Shown piece after piece: positions 26,833-37,305 of a stretch of DNA of 64,000 nucleotides. Under the pieces are notes generated by a model. It searched no databases, was not told the origin of the DNA, and saw only the letters and a list, made by a program, of their open reading frames with translations. The stretch's first letter is position 1, and the number at the start of each line of letters is the position of its first letter. Source of the stretch: a bacterium (lineage in GTDB: Bacteria; UBP14; UBA6098; B30-G16); NCBI GenBank assembly GCA_030613005.1, contig JAUWMV010000007.1, positions 25,486 through 89,485 of the forward strand, written 5' to 3'. The translations under genes were made by a program, and so were the position numbers.

Positions 26833-29523
26833 ATGTATAGAACATCTATTATTTGTTTTCTAATATTTATAGCTGGGATAATTTACGGTCAGGAATTTGA
26901 GAACCCAGTATCATTGATAAACTCGATCCTCGATTCGACATATATCACATATATAGATTACATCGAAACCGAAGAATGTTCAATTGTCACAACAGAAGTT
27001 TGCATCGAGCTAAACGGTTTATTCATAAGAGCTCTTGAAATGCCAAATTTTACATTCTCCGAAAATGATGAGATAATAACGGAGGATAGAATAGAACAAC
27101 TCTCTTTCTGCCCACCAGATACATTTAAAATCGATATAGTATTGCTTTTGGATTTCTCCCTCAGCATGGACTATGAAGTTACAACCTTTTTCGGGTCGTT
27201 GCCTGCATTTGTCTCGATACTAACACCGCTGGATTATCGAATTGCAATCGTTGTTTTCAACGGTTGTCCTGCGGAATTTGATGGTGTTTGGCTCATCGAT
27301 AGAACAGATTTTAGCAGTCCAACCTGTGATTACTCGAGCACTGGTCCGGATATTTGGGCTGAAAATTTCACAGATTTCTCATGCCTTTTTAACGCTGTAA
27401 TCGATGATCTTTACGATTGGCCACCAGTTCGGAGAGGTTCCGGTGGCGAGGACCAATACGGTGCAATTGTTAGAGCTAATGAAAGACTGACTTTCAGACC
27501 GGATGCGAGCAAATATTTCATTATGTTCACCGATGAACGACCTATTGTGAATAGATCCTGCTCTCCTGCTTGGGGACCCACCGATGAGGACCTTGACAGT
27601 ATTATCGAATATTGTAATACAAATAACATTAGGATATATCCAATCACTCCCCAAAATGGTGAGTTTGAATACTCTATGTTTGAGCCGTCTAGCAGAAGAT
27701 TTTACACAGGTTATCCAATCTTAGCTAATTCTACCGGTGGAAAATGGTTCTATCTATATAGCGAAAATTACGATTCTCTGGCAGCTGGAATTGCTCGAGA
27801 GATACTCGCTGAAAGGTGTTGCTACGAATTCAGAATTATCGAGCGCGATTTCTGTAACGATTTTAATATGTTTTCAGTTTCCGTCAGCGATTCTGATATA
27901 TTTCTTGGATCGGACGATACATTTTATGTTCCACCTTGTCCTGGCGAGGGACAAGCAATTTATCCTTATCCATGCGGTGGCATATCAACCTGTCCCGATC
28001 AATCATTTAAATTCCTATTCTCAGCCGAAAATAATGTATTCTATCCCGATTCTAATTCTCTATCGCTTGTAATTAACGGTGAGACATTAGGCATTCATGA
28101 CAGCAGAATCAATTTCATCGACTCCGTTCTTATTTTCCAGCCACTATTTGATTTTAACAATGGAGATACAGTTTGTGTATTGCTTCCCGATGGAATAGAT
28201 ACCTTCTCTTGCCCCATGAAGGGAGATAGTTGCTATGCTATCATTGATCTTCAAGGACCAGTCTTTCCACGACTCGAACCGGAAGCTGGATCGGTTATAC
28301 TTTATGATACACTAAATATAGAGATAGAAATTTTCGATTCCCTTGCAGGCGTGGACTGGAGCGCAATTAACAGCGGAAATTTCTCGATAACAGTTAATTC
28401 CATTCCATGGTCTTTTGATATTTCAATTACACCACCACAAATAAACTTGAGTCTTGAATCCGATGGATTGGGCAGAGATAATGACGTTCAAGTTTGCCTT
28501 ACGGATATAATCGATGCACCGGATTACGATTACTGTCCACCCAACTCCTCAGATACATGTTGGAGCTTTACGCTAATTATACGTGAGGGTCCTATCGGAC
28601 AGAGAATTTTACCAGACCAAGAAATTATCTCAGCCTGTGTAAATCAACAGATATGGATAGCAATAACAGATAACGATGGTGTGAATGTCCCTACGATCGT
28701 TATAGCTATTAACGAAGATACATTTACAATTTTCAACTACGAGTTAAGTTTCAGGAATGACACTCTGTATTTCATACCTTTAGAAGATTACTGGGCGGAT
28801 AAAGAAACAGTAACTGTAAGCCTTATAAGAGCAGATGACAACACTAATTCTGAACTTCAAAATCCTTTCGAATGGACATTTTATATGGATTTGCTCGCAC
28901 CGCAAGCGGAAATGCTCGAGCCTGAAGACAGCAATTACACAATTAACATTAATCAACCAATTAAAATAAGCATATCGGACAATTTCGCAGGAATAGATCC
29001 TTCTAATTCGAGGTTATTTATCAACGATATTGAATACGACTTTAATAACTCTCTTCAATCGCTGACAGACGGCAATAAATCAGGACTGATTTTATTTAAT
29101 CCTCTAGAAAACGGATTAATCTGGTTACCGTCCGATACAGTTAATGTTTATTTATATCTCTGCGACGATCCAGATACCTGTGATGCAAACTGTGCTGAAT
29201 ATCGTTATTCTTTCTGGCTTCCACCGTATCCTGGATGCACTCGACTTCCAAATCCCTTCACACCGAATAGTGATAATATAAACGATTATGTTCAATTTAC
29301 ATTCCCAGGTATGATTTATAGCTCTGGACTTATATATATCTTTGATGTTCAAGGCAAAATGGTTAAGGAAATAACAATACCCAAGGGGTTAGGTGCAAAG
29401 GAATTCGCTATCTGGGATGGTTCAGATATCAACAATGACCCATTACCTCAGGATTTATATATTTATTTAATAAAATCCGGTGGCGAAGTAGTATGTAATG
29501 GCACTGTGACAATTGCACGATAA
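26833..29523 (+). CDS. Secreted von Willebrand A/Ig-repeat protein with gliding-type sorting domain
   Basis: The 896-residue protein starts behind AAGGAG with a signal peptide ending near IYG. A von Willebrand A domain fills about residues 90-330; its first metal-site strand is VLLLDFSLSMD (DxSxS). Ig-like modules follow that share cysteine and SGVD/AGVD patterns with the giant protein at 8379-15644. The C-terminal sorting domain is LPNPFTPNSDNINDYVQFTF, then PLPQDLYIYLIKS and VTIAR. It is probably exported by type IX secretion and shown on the surface, where the vWA domain could bind protein ligands. It heads a pair with the next gene (37-base gap). Confidence 0.87.
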   Translation: MYRTSIICFLIFIAGIIYGQEFENPVSLINSILDSTYITYIDYIETEECSIVTTEVCIELNGLFIRALEMPNFTFSENDEIITEDRIEQLSFCPPDTFKIDIVLLLDFSLSMDYEVTTFFGSLPAFVSILTPLDYRIAIVVFNGCPAEFDGVWLIDRTDFSSPTCDYSSTGPDIWAENFTDFSCLFNAVIDDLYDWPPVRRGSGGEDQYGAIVRANERLTFRPDASKYFIMFTDERPIVNRSCSPAWGPTDEDLDSIIEYCNTNNIRIYPITPQNGEFEYSMFEPSSRRFYTGYPILANSTGGKWFYLYSENYDSLAAGIAREILAERCCYEFRIIERDFCNDFNMFSVSVSDSDIFLGSDDTFYVPPCPGEGQAIYPYPCGGISTCPDQSFKFLFSAENNVFYPDSNSLSLVINGETLGIHDSRINFIDSVLIFQPLFDFNNGDTVCVLLPDGIDTFSCPMKGDSCYAIIDLQGPVFPRLEPEAGSVILYDTLNIEIEIFDSLAGVDWSAINSGNFSITVNSIPWSFDISITPPQINLSLESDGLGRDNDVQVCLTDIIDAPDYDYCPPNSSDTCWSFTLIIREGPIGQRILPDQEIISACVNQQIWIAITDNDGVNVPTIVIAINEDTFTIFNYELSFRNDTLYFIPLEDYWADKETVTVSLIRADDNTNSELQNPFEWTFYMDLLAPQAEMLEPEDSNYTININQPIKISISDNFAGIDPSNSRLFINDIEYDFNNSLQSLTDGNKSGLILFNPLENGLIWLPSDTVNVYLYLCDDPDTCDANCAEYRYSFWLPPYPGCTRLPNPFTPNSDNINDYVQFTFPGMIYSSGLIYIFDVQGKMVKEITIPKGLGAKEFAIWDGSDINNDPLPQDLYIYLIKSGGEVVCNGTVTIAR

Positions 29524-29560
29524 CAAACACATTAAATGATTTTCTAACAAAGGAAATTAA

Positions 29561-32500
29561 ATGAAAAACAAGCGTTGTATAATTTATTTTATCCTATTTG
29601 TTACTTCGATGTCTCACTCTTTCTGGGTAAAATGGTCTTACAGTGAAGTTAGATCATTAGATTGGATGACATTTGGGTCTTCTGGAGCAATTATTGATCT
29701 TGGCAGCGATGTTAACACAGTAGGATCAGAACCCGACTCATGTATGGAAATTGTTATCGGTAGCGATGAATACTATAACTATTTCCCCGAAATAATGGAT
29801 AGTGCCAGAGGAATTTGGAGATGTCTCGATGCATATGGAAACCTCGAATGGGCAATAAACACCAAGGCAGATGAATCGAGGTGTTCTCCGGCTATTGCAG
29901 ATTTTTATGGAGACTCTCTTCTCGACATTATTGCTGGAACAACAAGCGGCTGGAATCTTGAAGCATTTGATAGATTAGGCAATTTCCTGTGGTATTTTCC
30001 AAATCCTCTGCAACAGGATGGTACATACATGTGGCATTCCTCACCCGCTGTTGCGGATATAATCCCTTCAATCGACGGTATTGAAATTGTTATTGGCAAT
30101 AACTCTTGTTATTCCTTATTCTGTTTCCAGGGAGACCCAACAGATAGCGTAGATGAAGGAACAACATACACTGTTCCTATTCTTGGATGCTTTTTAGGCT
30201 ACACAAGTCCTGGGGGCACAGATGGAACAGATTGGGATGTCCTATGGGTTTATGAGGCGGATGGACCTATAATATCGACACCTGCAGTGGGAGACATGGA
30301 TGGTGATGGCGACCTCGATGTATTATTCGGGGATGGTTATAAAGGAACATACAGTTCAGAACACAATCCTGGAGGAAATATATATTGTCTAGATGGACCC
30401 ACAGGAACATTGCGCTGGAAAATTACTACCACCACTTATCCAGAAGTAGTCGATGCATCTCCCGCACTTCACGATTTCGATGGTGATGGTGATTTAGAGG
30501 TTATTATTGGCACTGGCGATGGAAATATTTACTTCATAGATGGCGATGAGAACTCAACCGGAACAATAGAACCGTTCGAAATGACTACTTTCAATATGAA
30601 CTCAGAAATACACTCGTCAGCGGTAATAGCGGATGTTGATGGAGACGGTTCATATGAAATAATTGTGGGTGCAAACAGCGGAGCAATTGCTTGCCTTTCA
30701 TACTCACCACCTGCAACAGTATCACTTAAATGGATAGACACTCTCGACGGTGCAATAGTATCATCACCAGCTGTTGCTGGTAATATGCATGATCCTGCAC
30801 CATGGCCATTTTTCTGCCAAAATAATATGAGAACTAACTTTTATCCTCCCACAGATACGGCGTTATTCGTTATTGTATCAACGCTCAATGGTAAAATTTA
30901 TAAAATTTCAGGTTTAAATGGAGAGATAATCGACTCGATTCGTCTTGGGTTTCATATACACACATCGCCGGTTATTGCCGACATAGACTATGATTGCGAA
31001 TATGAATTGATAATTACGGTAATGATTCCAAGCGGAGATTCAATTTATTGTCTCGGTACAGACATATATCGAAAAGATTGCTTAGATTGCAGAAAAGTTA
31101 TTGTTAACACAATTTGTCCCCCTGAAACAGAAACAATAATATCTTCATGTAAAGAGCAGACTGTTTCATTTACTATTACCGATACAACAAGATGGGATAC
31201 GCTCGATGTAGAACGAATGAATGCTGGAATAACTATACATCATCTTGATGGTTCTGAGAAAACCATATTTCTTAATTCTGATTCGATAGGATTTAATACT
31301 CGTATAGCAACAATCGACTCGTTAATTTTAGAGATCAAACGTCCATGGGAGCACCGAGATAGCATCACAATATGGACAGACATGATTGTTAGCGCAAAAG
31401 GTTGCACAACTTATCCTGCAAATCAGGTTAGCTTTCTCGTTGATCTTGAGCCACCAGTACTGATTCCATCTCCATCGATGCCACCAATTGGAGGTAATGG
31501 TCCCGTGATTATGGAAATCGAGTTCGAACTTGTCGATACACCGGCAGGTGTTGCTTACGATTCCACGAGAATGTCCGTTCTTGCATTTCATATCGACACA
31601 ACGATGGATTATTATTTAGTTGAAGACTCAACACATATGAGTTGTATTTTCCATCCCAACGATTCCGTGGTAATCTCTGTACATACTTGTGATTCTATAA
31701 TAGATTACGGGTGTTCGTGTCCACCGAATTGCACAACATATTCATATTGGTTCAGAATAGGTGGTACAGGACCGGAAGCTGAGATAATAATACCTCAACC
31801 GTATACGATTTCTGCATGTATAGATCAACAGATATGGATACATCTGACTGATCCAGAAGGTATAGATTCTACATCGATTGTTCTCGTGGTCAACCGAGAT
31901 ACATTCACAACATTCGATGAGGAAGTCTATTATAAACTGGATACTTTATATTTCAGTCCACTTATAGGATACTGGCGAGATCATGACACAGTAATAGTAA
32001 GTCTTATTGCTGCAAATGACATATATGGTAGCGAGCTTCAAAGACCCCTTAGTTGGATTTTCTACACCGATTTCGTACCTCCCATTGCGTTTCTTATTGC
32101 ACCGCCTGAAAGCAGCGTTGTGTTCGATAGAGAGCAAGAAATTGAAATTAACCTGATAGATCAGTTTAGCGGTGTAAACTTGGATTCTCTGAAATTATAC
32201 GTATTGGGTAGGAACTTTTATAGGGATGATTTAGATATTTCAGGCAGTCATATCACACTTCATTCCCGCGAGAAAGGTCTTTTTTTCTCACCCGGCGATA
32301 GTGTTAATGTAGACTTATTTTGCTGCGACAGCCCTGATACTTGCGGTCCAAATTGCAACCTATATAACTGGATTTTCTTCATTGCACCGCAATCTGAGTG
32401 CCAGAGAATGCCAAATCCATTTTCTCCAAATTATGATAATATTAACGATTACGTCTATTTCACATTTCCTAATATCTTCTTTGAGGAAGCCACAATTTAC

Positions 32501-32686
32501 ATTTACAATTTACACAATATAAAAATATACGAAATTCATGTTCCCTCTGGCGAAATTGCAAAAGAATGTGCACGGTGGAGTGGACTTGACACAGATGGCA
32601 ATCCTATGCCTCAGGGATTATACATTTATCTTATAGAAACCAGCGGTGAGATTGTATGCGAAGGTACTGTTACAATTGCCAGATAG
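29561..32686 (+). CDS. Secreted FG-GAP/Ig-repeat protein with gliding-type sorting domain
   Basis: The 1041-residue exported protein has a signal peptide (about 1-21). The first half is a propeller of FG-GAP/VCBS repeats with calcium loops: GDMDGDGDLDVLFGDG, HDFDGDGDLEVIIGTGDG and ADVDGDGSYEIIVGAN. The second half carries Ig-like modules (ISACIDQQIWIHLTD, FSGVNLDSLKLYV) that match those of the preceding gene. The CTD is MPNPFSPNYDNINDYVYFTF, PMPQGLYIYLIET, VTIAR. FG-GAP propellers often bind glycans or act as integrin-like scaffolds. Shared modules and a 37-base gap make it the operon partner of the vWA protein. Confidence 0.88.
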   Translation: MKNKRCIIYFILFVTSMSHSFWVKWSYSEVRSLDWMTFGSSGAIIDLGSDVNTVGSEPDSCMEIVIGSDEYYNYFPEIMDSARGIWRCLDAYGNLEWAINTKADESRCSPAIADFYGDSLLDIIAGTTSGWNLEAFDRLGNFLWYFPNPLQQDGTYMWHSSPAVADIIPSIDGIEIVIGNNSCYSLFCFQGDPTDSVDEGTTYTVPILGCFLGYTSPGGTDGTDWDVLWVYEADGPIISTPAVGDMDGDGDLDVLFGDGYKGTYSSEHNPGGNIYCLDGPTGTLRWKITTTTYPEVVDASPALHDFDGDGDLEVIIGTGDGNIYFIDGDENSTGTIEPFEMTTFNMNSEIHSSAVIADVDGDGSYEIIVGANSGAIACLSYSPPATVSLKWIDTLDGAIVSSPAVAGNMHDPAPWPFFCQNNMRTNFYPPTDTALFVIVSTLNGKIYKISGLNGEIIDSIRLGFHIHTSPVIADIDYDCEYELIITVMIPSGDSIYCLGTDIYRKDCLDCRKVIVNTICPPETETIISSCKEQTVSFTITDTTRWDTLDVERMNAGITIHHLDGSEKTIFLNSDSIGFNTRIATIDSLILEIKRPWEHRDSITIWTDMIVSAKGCTTYPANQVSFLVDLEPPVLIPSPSMPPIGGNGPVIMEIEFELVDTPAGVAYDSTRMSVLAFHIDTTMDYYLVEDSTHMSCIFHPNDSVVISVHTCDSIIDYGCSCPPNCTTYSYWFRIGGTGPEAEIIIPQPYTISACIDQQIWIHLTDPEGIDSTSIVLVVNRDTFTTFDEEVYYKLDTLYFSPLIGYWRDHDTVIVSLIAANDIYGSELQRPLSWIFYTDFVPPIAFLIAPPESSVVFDREQEIEINLIDQFSGVNLDSLKLYVLGRNFYRDDLDISGSHITLHSREKGLFFSPGDSVNVDLFCCDSPDTCGPNCNLYNWIFFIAPQSECQRMPNPFSPNYDNINDYVYFTFPNIFFEEATIYIYNLHNIKIYEIHVPSGEIAKECARWSGLDTDGNPMPQGLYIYLIETSGEIVCEGTVTIAR

Positions 32687-32873
32687 CTATTTATTAATAT
32701 CTTTCTATAAAGGCACTTAATAATATTAAATTTTACTTGAATTAATTTACATTTGCAAAAGTGTTTGCAACGGAATAAGTAATTTATATCTTAGCAAATT
32801 GAAGTTACAGAAAAAATCTTCATAGGCGACAAATTTCGCTTTCAATAGAATTAAATGTTGTCAAAGGTGGGAA

Positions 32874-33506
32874 ATGACCCTTTTACCGCTTAGCGCTAAT
32901 AGAATGAACATGCTAATGCTTCGGCGTAGACTTGTTATCGCAAGAAAAGGTCACAAACTTCTCAAGGACAAACAGGATGAATTAATGCGGAATTTCCTAG
33001 AACTTATCGACGAGATAAAGGGATTGAGAATTAGAACTGAAAAGGTCTTTATCGAAGCTATTCGACGGTTTACTCTGTCAACAGGACTTCTACCCATAGA
33101 GGAGTTAGAAGCAATTTTTATCGTTCCCGCAATTAGTGCTCGAGTAGAAATATCAACCACAAGACTTTTAAATCTGAGAGTTCCAAAATTTAAAGTTAAA
33201 TTTAGTGGTGAAATTCTCTCGTATTCACTGACAAATACGCTATTAGAACTCGACGGTGCAATGAGTGATATGGAAAAAGCACTAAAATTGCTGATTGCTC
33301 TGGCGGAAACCGAAAAAAAATTAAGCCTTTTAGCCCGAGAAATTGAAGTAACTCGACGACGTGTTAATGCTTTAGAGTATGTTATGATTCCCGACCTGTT
33401 TGAAACAATTTCCTTTATTCGTATGAAACTTGAAGAACTAGAAAGGGGAAATTTAACTCGATTAATGAAAGTTAAAGATATTATCGCCCAAAAGAGAGGT
33501 ATTTAA
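32874..33506 (+). CDS. atpD: V/A-type ATPase subunit D
   Basis: The 210-residue product matches the central-stalk subunit D of V/A-type ATPases. The opening PLSANRMNMLMLRRRLVIAR and KGHKLLKDKQDELMR is the family signature, followed by long helices and a C-terminal helix with RRRVNALEYVMIP. The subunit rotates inside the A3B3 head and couples proton or sodium flow to ATP. AGGTGGG lies 3-4 bases before the ATG. Subunits A, B, C, E, F, I and K are absent from the window, so the gene is separated from the usual operon. The next gene follows by 11 bases. Confidence 0.92.
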   Translation: MTLLPLSANRMNMLMLRRRLVIARKGHKLLKDKQDELMRNFLELIDEIKGLRIRTEKVFIEAIRRFTLSTGLLPIEELEAIFIVPAISARVEISTTRLLNLRVPKFKVKFSGEILSYSLTNTLLELDGAMSDMEKALKLLIALAETEKKLSLLAREIEVTRRRVNALEYVMIPDLFETISFIRMKLEELERGNLTRLMKVKDIIAQKRGI

Positions 33507-33517
33507 ATCTTTGTTCT

Positions 33518-35845
33518 ATGATAACTTCCCTTTCAAAAAAAATCTTATTGCTCGCATACATCGCACTCCTTGTCAGTTATTCATCAGCTATAATCGGTGA
33601 ATGGACTGTTTGGACTAATGCAATGGACAACCGATGTATCGTTACCGATGGACGATACGCATGGTTTGGAACTGCCGGTGGTGTTGTAAGGCTCGATCCT
33701 GACAACGATGAATATACAGTTTTCACTAACATCGATGGGATTGAAGGTTTAGATATTGTTTCTCTAACGATCGATAGCAGCGGATATCTGTGGTATGCTG
33801 CATCCAACGGCTACGTTGGTTTTTTCGATGGTTACAAATGGCAAAGTTCCGATGATCTATCGAGGAATGGTTATTTCATTAAAAATATCCGTTATGGAAC
33901 TGGATATCTATGGATATGTACAAATAAAGGTTTAATCAAGGCAGAACCAGTACCCGACTTTTTTACAGTGATTTTATTTAGAGAATATATTGAATTCATT
34001 GCCGATCTGCCTGCACAGTCTCCAACTTATGATGTAGTAACGAAACACGACTCAATTTTTCTTGCCACAGATTTCGGCGTAATATGCGCTTCGCTAAAAT
34101 CTTCTCTTCTAATTTCCTCAAACTGGAAAGTTTTGCCTTTGATTTATGAAAAAACAGACACATCGGGAACTGAAGTATTGCACCTTCCTGTTGCATCGCT
34201 GACATTTCACCATGACGAATTGTGGGCTGGGCAATATACGCAAGGCACTCCATCAATTTGGAAACTCACAGATCGATTCGTGCCAGTATGCTCAACCTTT
34301 ACAGTTAGTGAACCTTATATTCAGAGCATCGATGACACCTTGTGGGTACTTAATAAATATGGTTTAAACTATTACAATGAAGCATCGGACGATTTTCGAT
34401 CTATACCTAACGATGCACCTTTCCCAACGTTCACAGGAATCGTCAAGATTGGTGATAAAAAGATCGTTTCCGGTTCATACGGTTATTCCAACTACTATGA
34501 CAGTGAATTACACAACCATTTTCTAAATCTTCCATGGGGAACAAATTTCTCCGATGTAACGTTTAATGCGCCATATGTTATCGTAACAACTGCTACTAAC
34601 GCCGTAAATATTTGGGACGGAGAGAACTGGAGATTCATTGATTTCCGAATCATATCTTCCGGTTATCCTAGTGATATTCGAAACAAGTTGCGCAGTTTTT
34701 TTGGTTGTATACTAACAGCCGCGATGGATGATAGAGGAACGATTTGGTTGGGTTCGTGGGGATTGGGAATTTTAAGAATTTTCCCTAATATGGAATTCGA
34801 ATTTTGGACTGTGGAAAACAGCGACTTAAGTTCTTCTGATGCTTCTGCCAACTTTCCTGTTATACCTTTCTTACGAAGAGACCCCAACGGTAACATCTGG
34901 GTTGCTAACCTGAATTCAATCGATTCTAAACCGCTCAAAGTTTGGAACTCAAACAATGTAGATGATCCTCATGGTTCATTTGGATTCTCATATCCAATAC
35001 CCAACGGTCAAATAACCGATTTGGAATGTAAATCCGATAGAGTATCTATAGCAACAATCGACGGTGGTGCGATAATAATTCACCAAGGAACATTAACTGG
35101 CGCGGATCATTCCTCGGATGATATAAACATAAAACTATATGGTGAACTTCCACAGAAATCGCTTCTATCAACTACAATAGATATAGAGAACAAGGTTTGG
35201 TTTGGAAGCACTGACGGTTTGGTATACTATGATCCAATGGGATTTATTATTGAAGTTCCAATGCCTAACGATCTTTCATCGATGGTAACATCTCTTTCCT
35301 CCGACTCCTATGGAAATATTTGGATTGGAACAACTGAAGGTGCAGCGGTTTTGATGCCCGATGGGTTTTATTCTACATTTAAATCTACTTTCTCGTCCGA
35401 TGCACTCGTTTCAGATAGAACACCATTGATATCTGACAGAATAGGCTTCGAATATGGCACTATACCAAAAGGTGGAATTTTTACGGATGGTGTCAGTGGA
35501 GACATATGGTTCTGTTTCGAGGAAGGAGCCGTTGTTCTTCACTCCACCTATGACGCTGATACAACTGTAACCGATCTCATCGTCTATCCTAATCCGGTTA
35601 TTGCAGACCGTGGAATATTACCTACAATACATATCGGTCGTGCTGCGGCAGATGCATCACTTTCCATATACACCTCTTCGGGACAAATTGTTCGACATTT
35701 CGAGAGATACTGGAAAGGACATGACGGTGTATTTCTATGGGATGCCAAGAATGAATCGGGAGAATTAGTGGCGCCTGGGATTTATATCTTCGTTGCATCG
35801 TCGGACAAAGGTGTAGCAAAAAGTAAAGTTTTAATTATAAGATGA
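33518..35845 (+). CDS. PorZ-like two-propeller exported protein with FlgD-type C-terminal domain
   Basis: The 775-residue protein has a signal peptide to about residue 25. Two-component-regulator-type propeller blades follow (WFGTAGGVVRLDPDNDEYTV, LWYAASNGYVGFFDG, GTIWLGSWGLGILRI, IWIGTTEGAAVLMPDG), making up probably two seven-bladed units. A FlgD-like Ig domain closes it (VYPNPVIADRG, GIYIFVASSDKG, KVLIIR). This is the architecture of PorZ, the surface component that helps attach cargo in type IX secretion. Annotation as PorZ is an inference from architecture; the many sorted proteins in the window support it. It lies 11 bases after the ATPase subunit D gene. Confidence 0.75.
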   Translation: MITSLSKKILLLAYIALLVSYSSAIIGEWTVWTNAMDNRCIVTDGRYAWFGTAGGVVRLDPDNDEYTVFTNIDGIEGLDIVSLTIDSSGYLWYAASNGYVGFFDGYKWQSSDDLSRNGYFIKNIRYGTGYLWICTNKGLIKAEPVPDFFTVILFREYIEFIADLPAQSPTYDVVTKHDSIFLATDFGVICASLKSSLLISSNWKVLPLIYEKTDTSGTEVLHLPVASLTFHHDELWAGQYTQGTPSIWKLTDRFVPVCSTFTVSEPYIQSIDDTLWVLNKYGLNYYNEASDDFRSIPNDAPFPTFTGIVKIGDKKIVSGSYGYSNYYDSELHNHFLNLPWGTNFSDVTFNAPYVIVTTATNAVNIWDGENWRFIDFRIISSGYPSDIRNKLRSFFGCILTAAMDDRGTIWLGSWGLGILRIFPNMEFEFWTVENSDLSSSDASANFPVIPFLRRDPNGNIWVANLNSIDSKPLKVWNSNNVDDPHGSFGFSYPIPNGQITDLECKSDRVSIATIDGGAIIIHQGTLTGADHSSDDINIKLYGELPQKSLLSTTIDIENKVWFGSTDGLVYYDPMGFIIEVPMPNDLSSMVTSLSSDSYGNIWIGTTEGAAVLMPDGFYSTFKSTFSSDALVSDRTPLISDRIGFEYGTIPKGGIFTDGVSGDIWFCFEEGAVVLHSTYDADTTVTDLIVYPNPVIADRGILPTIHIGRAAADASLSIYTSSGQIVRHFERYWKGHDGVFLWDAKNESGELVAPGIYIFVASSDKGVAKSKVLIIR

Positions 35846-35848
35846 TAA

Positions 35849-36031
35849 ATGCAGAACTCCAATTTATCTCAAAAAATCTTAGTTTGGAGCAAACTATCAA
35901 ATCATCACATTATCATCATTGTTTTCCTTGTCTTATTATTCAAAGCTTTCGAGCTGTATACTTTCGAAATACATCATACAATTTTAATATATTTTTATAA
36001 TTTTGTAAAACCTTCAATCCAAATCTTATGA
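35849..36031 (+). CDS. Possible small membrane peptide
   Basis: A 60-codon frame opens 3 bases after the preceding stop and ends just ahead of the ribosome binding site of the next gene. It has one hydrophobic stretch (HHIIIIVFLVLLFKAF). There is no ribosome binding site and the base composition is that of AT-rich spacer. It may be chance. Confidence 0.18.
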   Translation: MQNSNLSQKILVWSKLSNHHIIIIVFLVLLFKAFELYTFEIHHTILIYFYNFVKPSIQIL

Positions 36032-36048
36032 AATTGGGAGGTTTAAAA

Positions 36049-37260
36049 ATGAAACCTATCGATTACTTAACAGAACTTTCCTTCATACACCGCGGCGGAA
36101 CACAGGAAGAACTTAATGCAGCTAATATGATTAAAAGCTGGCTTGAAGATATGGGTTATAATGCTTGGCTTGAGCCGTTCGACATTCTCGATTCAGCTCC
36201 CGGAGACGGTGAATTAACTCCTATCGAACCGGATGGAGAAAGCGTGTTTGTGAGACCGGTTGGACTTTCTAAATGCGGGGAAGCAGAAGGACATATAGCA
36301 ATTCTTGACGTTTCAGAACCAGAATTTGCCGATAAGAAAAATCTTAAAGACGCAATCGTTTTTATGCAACATTATCCAAGACGAAAATGGCTCGAGCTTT
36401 TTCGGGAAGTTGGTGTTGCTGCAGCATTAACAGTGTTGGGTATACATATGGAAAAATCTGTCCTAACGCTATCTCAAACAAACGCAGCAGAATTTGGGAA
36501 TGAATTGTTACTTGCTTCAATATCTTATGATAAAGCTATTAAATTTATTCGAGACAAAGTAAAAAGAGTGAAAGTGAAACTGAAACAAGAGAAATACACC
36601 ACAAAATCCCATAATGTAGTAGCAGAATTAGACGGAGAAAGCGACCGTCAACTTATTGTCGTTGCGCATTTTGACACAACGCCATTATCTCCCGGAGCTC
36701 AGGACAACGCCGCAGGAACCGCTGAGGCTCTTAGTGTAGCGAAACGTATTGTTAGAGAGAAATTCGCTCGAAGGATAAAATTTATATTTTGTGGTTCTGA
36801 GGAAAAGGGACTTCTCGGCGCTAAATCTTACGTTGCTGCGCATGCAGATCAATTAGATAAAATCGACCTTGCAATTAATCTCGATGTTGGTGGTAATCCA
36901 TTCTCACCAATAATTTACAGATCGGTAGGGACGCAAGAATTATTAAACTATGTAAAGGGAATTCTTCACCAGAAAGGAATGACCGGCAATTTTATCGAGG
37001 ATATATACTCAAGCGATAATATGCCCTTTTCCCGCAGAAATGTGCCATCTTTAGCCATTGCACGTGCAGGAATTGAATACAAGGGGCATTCTCCACACGA
37101 TACTGCAGAGATGACGTGTAATGAAGCGTTAGTGGATATTATCGATGCAACTGAAGTAATTTTGAGAGAAATTGCTAATTCAAAAATTTTGCCTTATGAG
37201 CGAAAAATTTCTGAGGAATTGAAAAAGAAAATAGAGGATTATTTTACCGAACGTAAATAA
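36049..37260 (+). CDS. M28 family zinc aminopeptidase
   Basis: The start is set at the ATG at 36049, where GGGAGG lies 7 bases upstream; an earlier in-frame ATG at 36028 lacks a site. The roughly 400-residue enzyme has the M28 co-catalytic zinc ligands in order: VVAHFDTT (His), GAQDNAAGTA (bridging Asp), CGSEEKGLLGA (catalytic Glu and ligand Glu), INLDVGG (Asp) and GHSPHDT (His). A PA-like insert (about residues 50-180) lies between the N-terminal helices and the metal site. There is no signal peptide, so it is probably a cytoplasmic aminopeptidase that recycles peptides. It stands alone. Confidence 0.9.
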   Translation: MKPIDYLTELSFIHRGGTQEELNAANMIKSWLEDMGYNAWLEPFDILDSAPGDGELTPIEPDGESVFVRPVGLSKCGEAEGHIAILDVSEPEFADKKNLKDAIVFMQHYPRRKWLELFREVGVAAALTVLGIHMEKSVLTLSQTNAAEFGNELLLASISYDKAIKFIRDKVKRVKVKLKQEKYTTKSHNVVAELDGESDRQLIVVAHFDTTPLSPGAQDNAAGTAEALSVAKRIVREKFARRIKFIFCGSEEKGLLGAKSYVAAHADQLDKIDLAINLDVGGNPFSPIIYRSVGTQELLNYVKGILHQKGMTGNFIEDIYSSDNMPFSRRNVPSLAIARAGIEYKGHSPHDTAEMTCNEALVDIIDATEVILREIANSKILPYERKISEELKKKIEDYFTERK

Positions 37261-37305
37261 ATCAGAAAAAGAACTTCGTATCTTAACCTATTCAAACCCA
37301 GAGCA

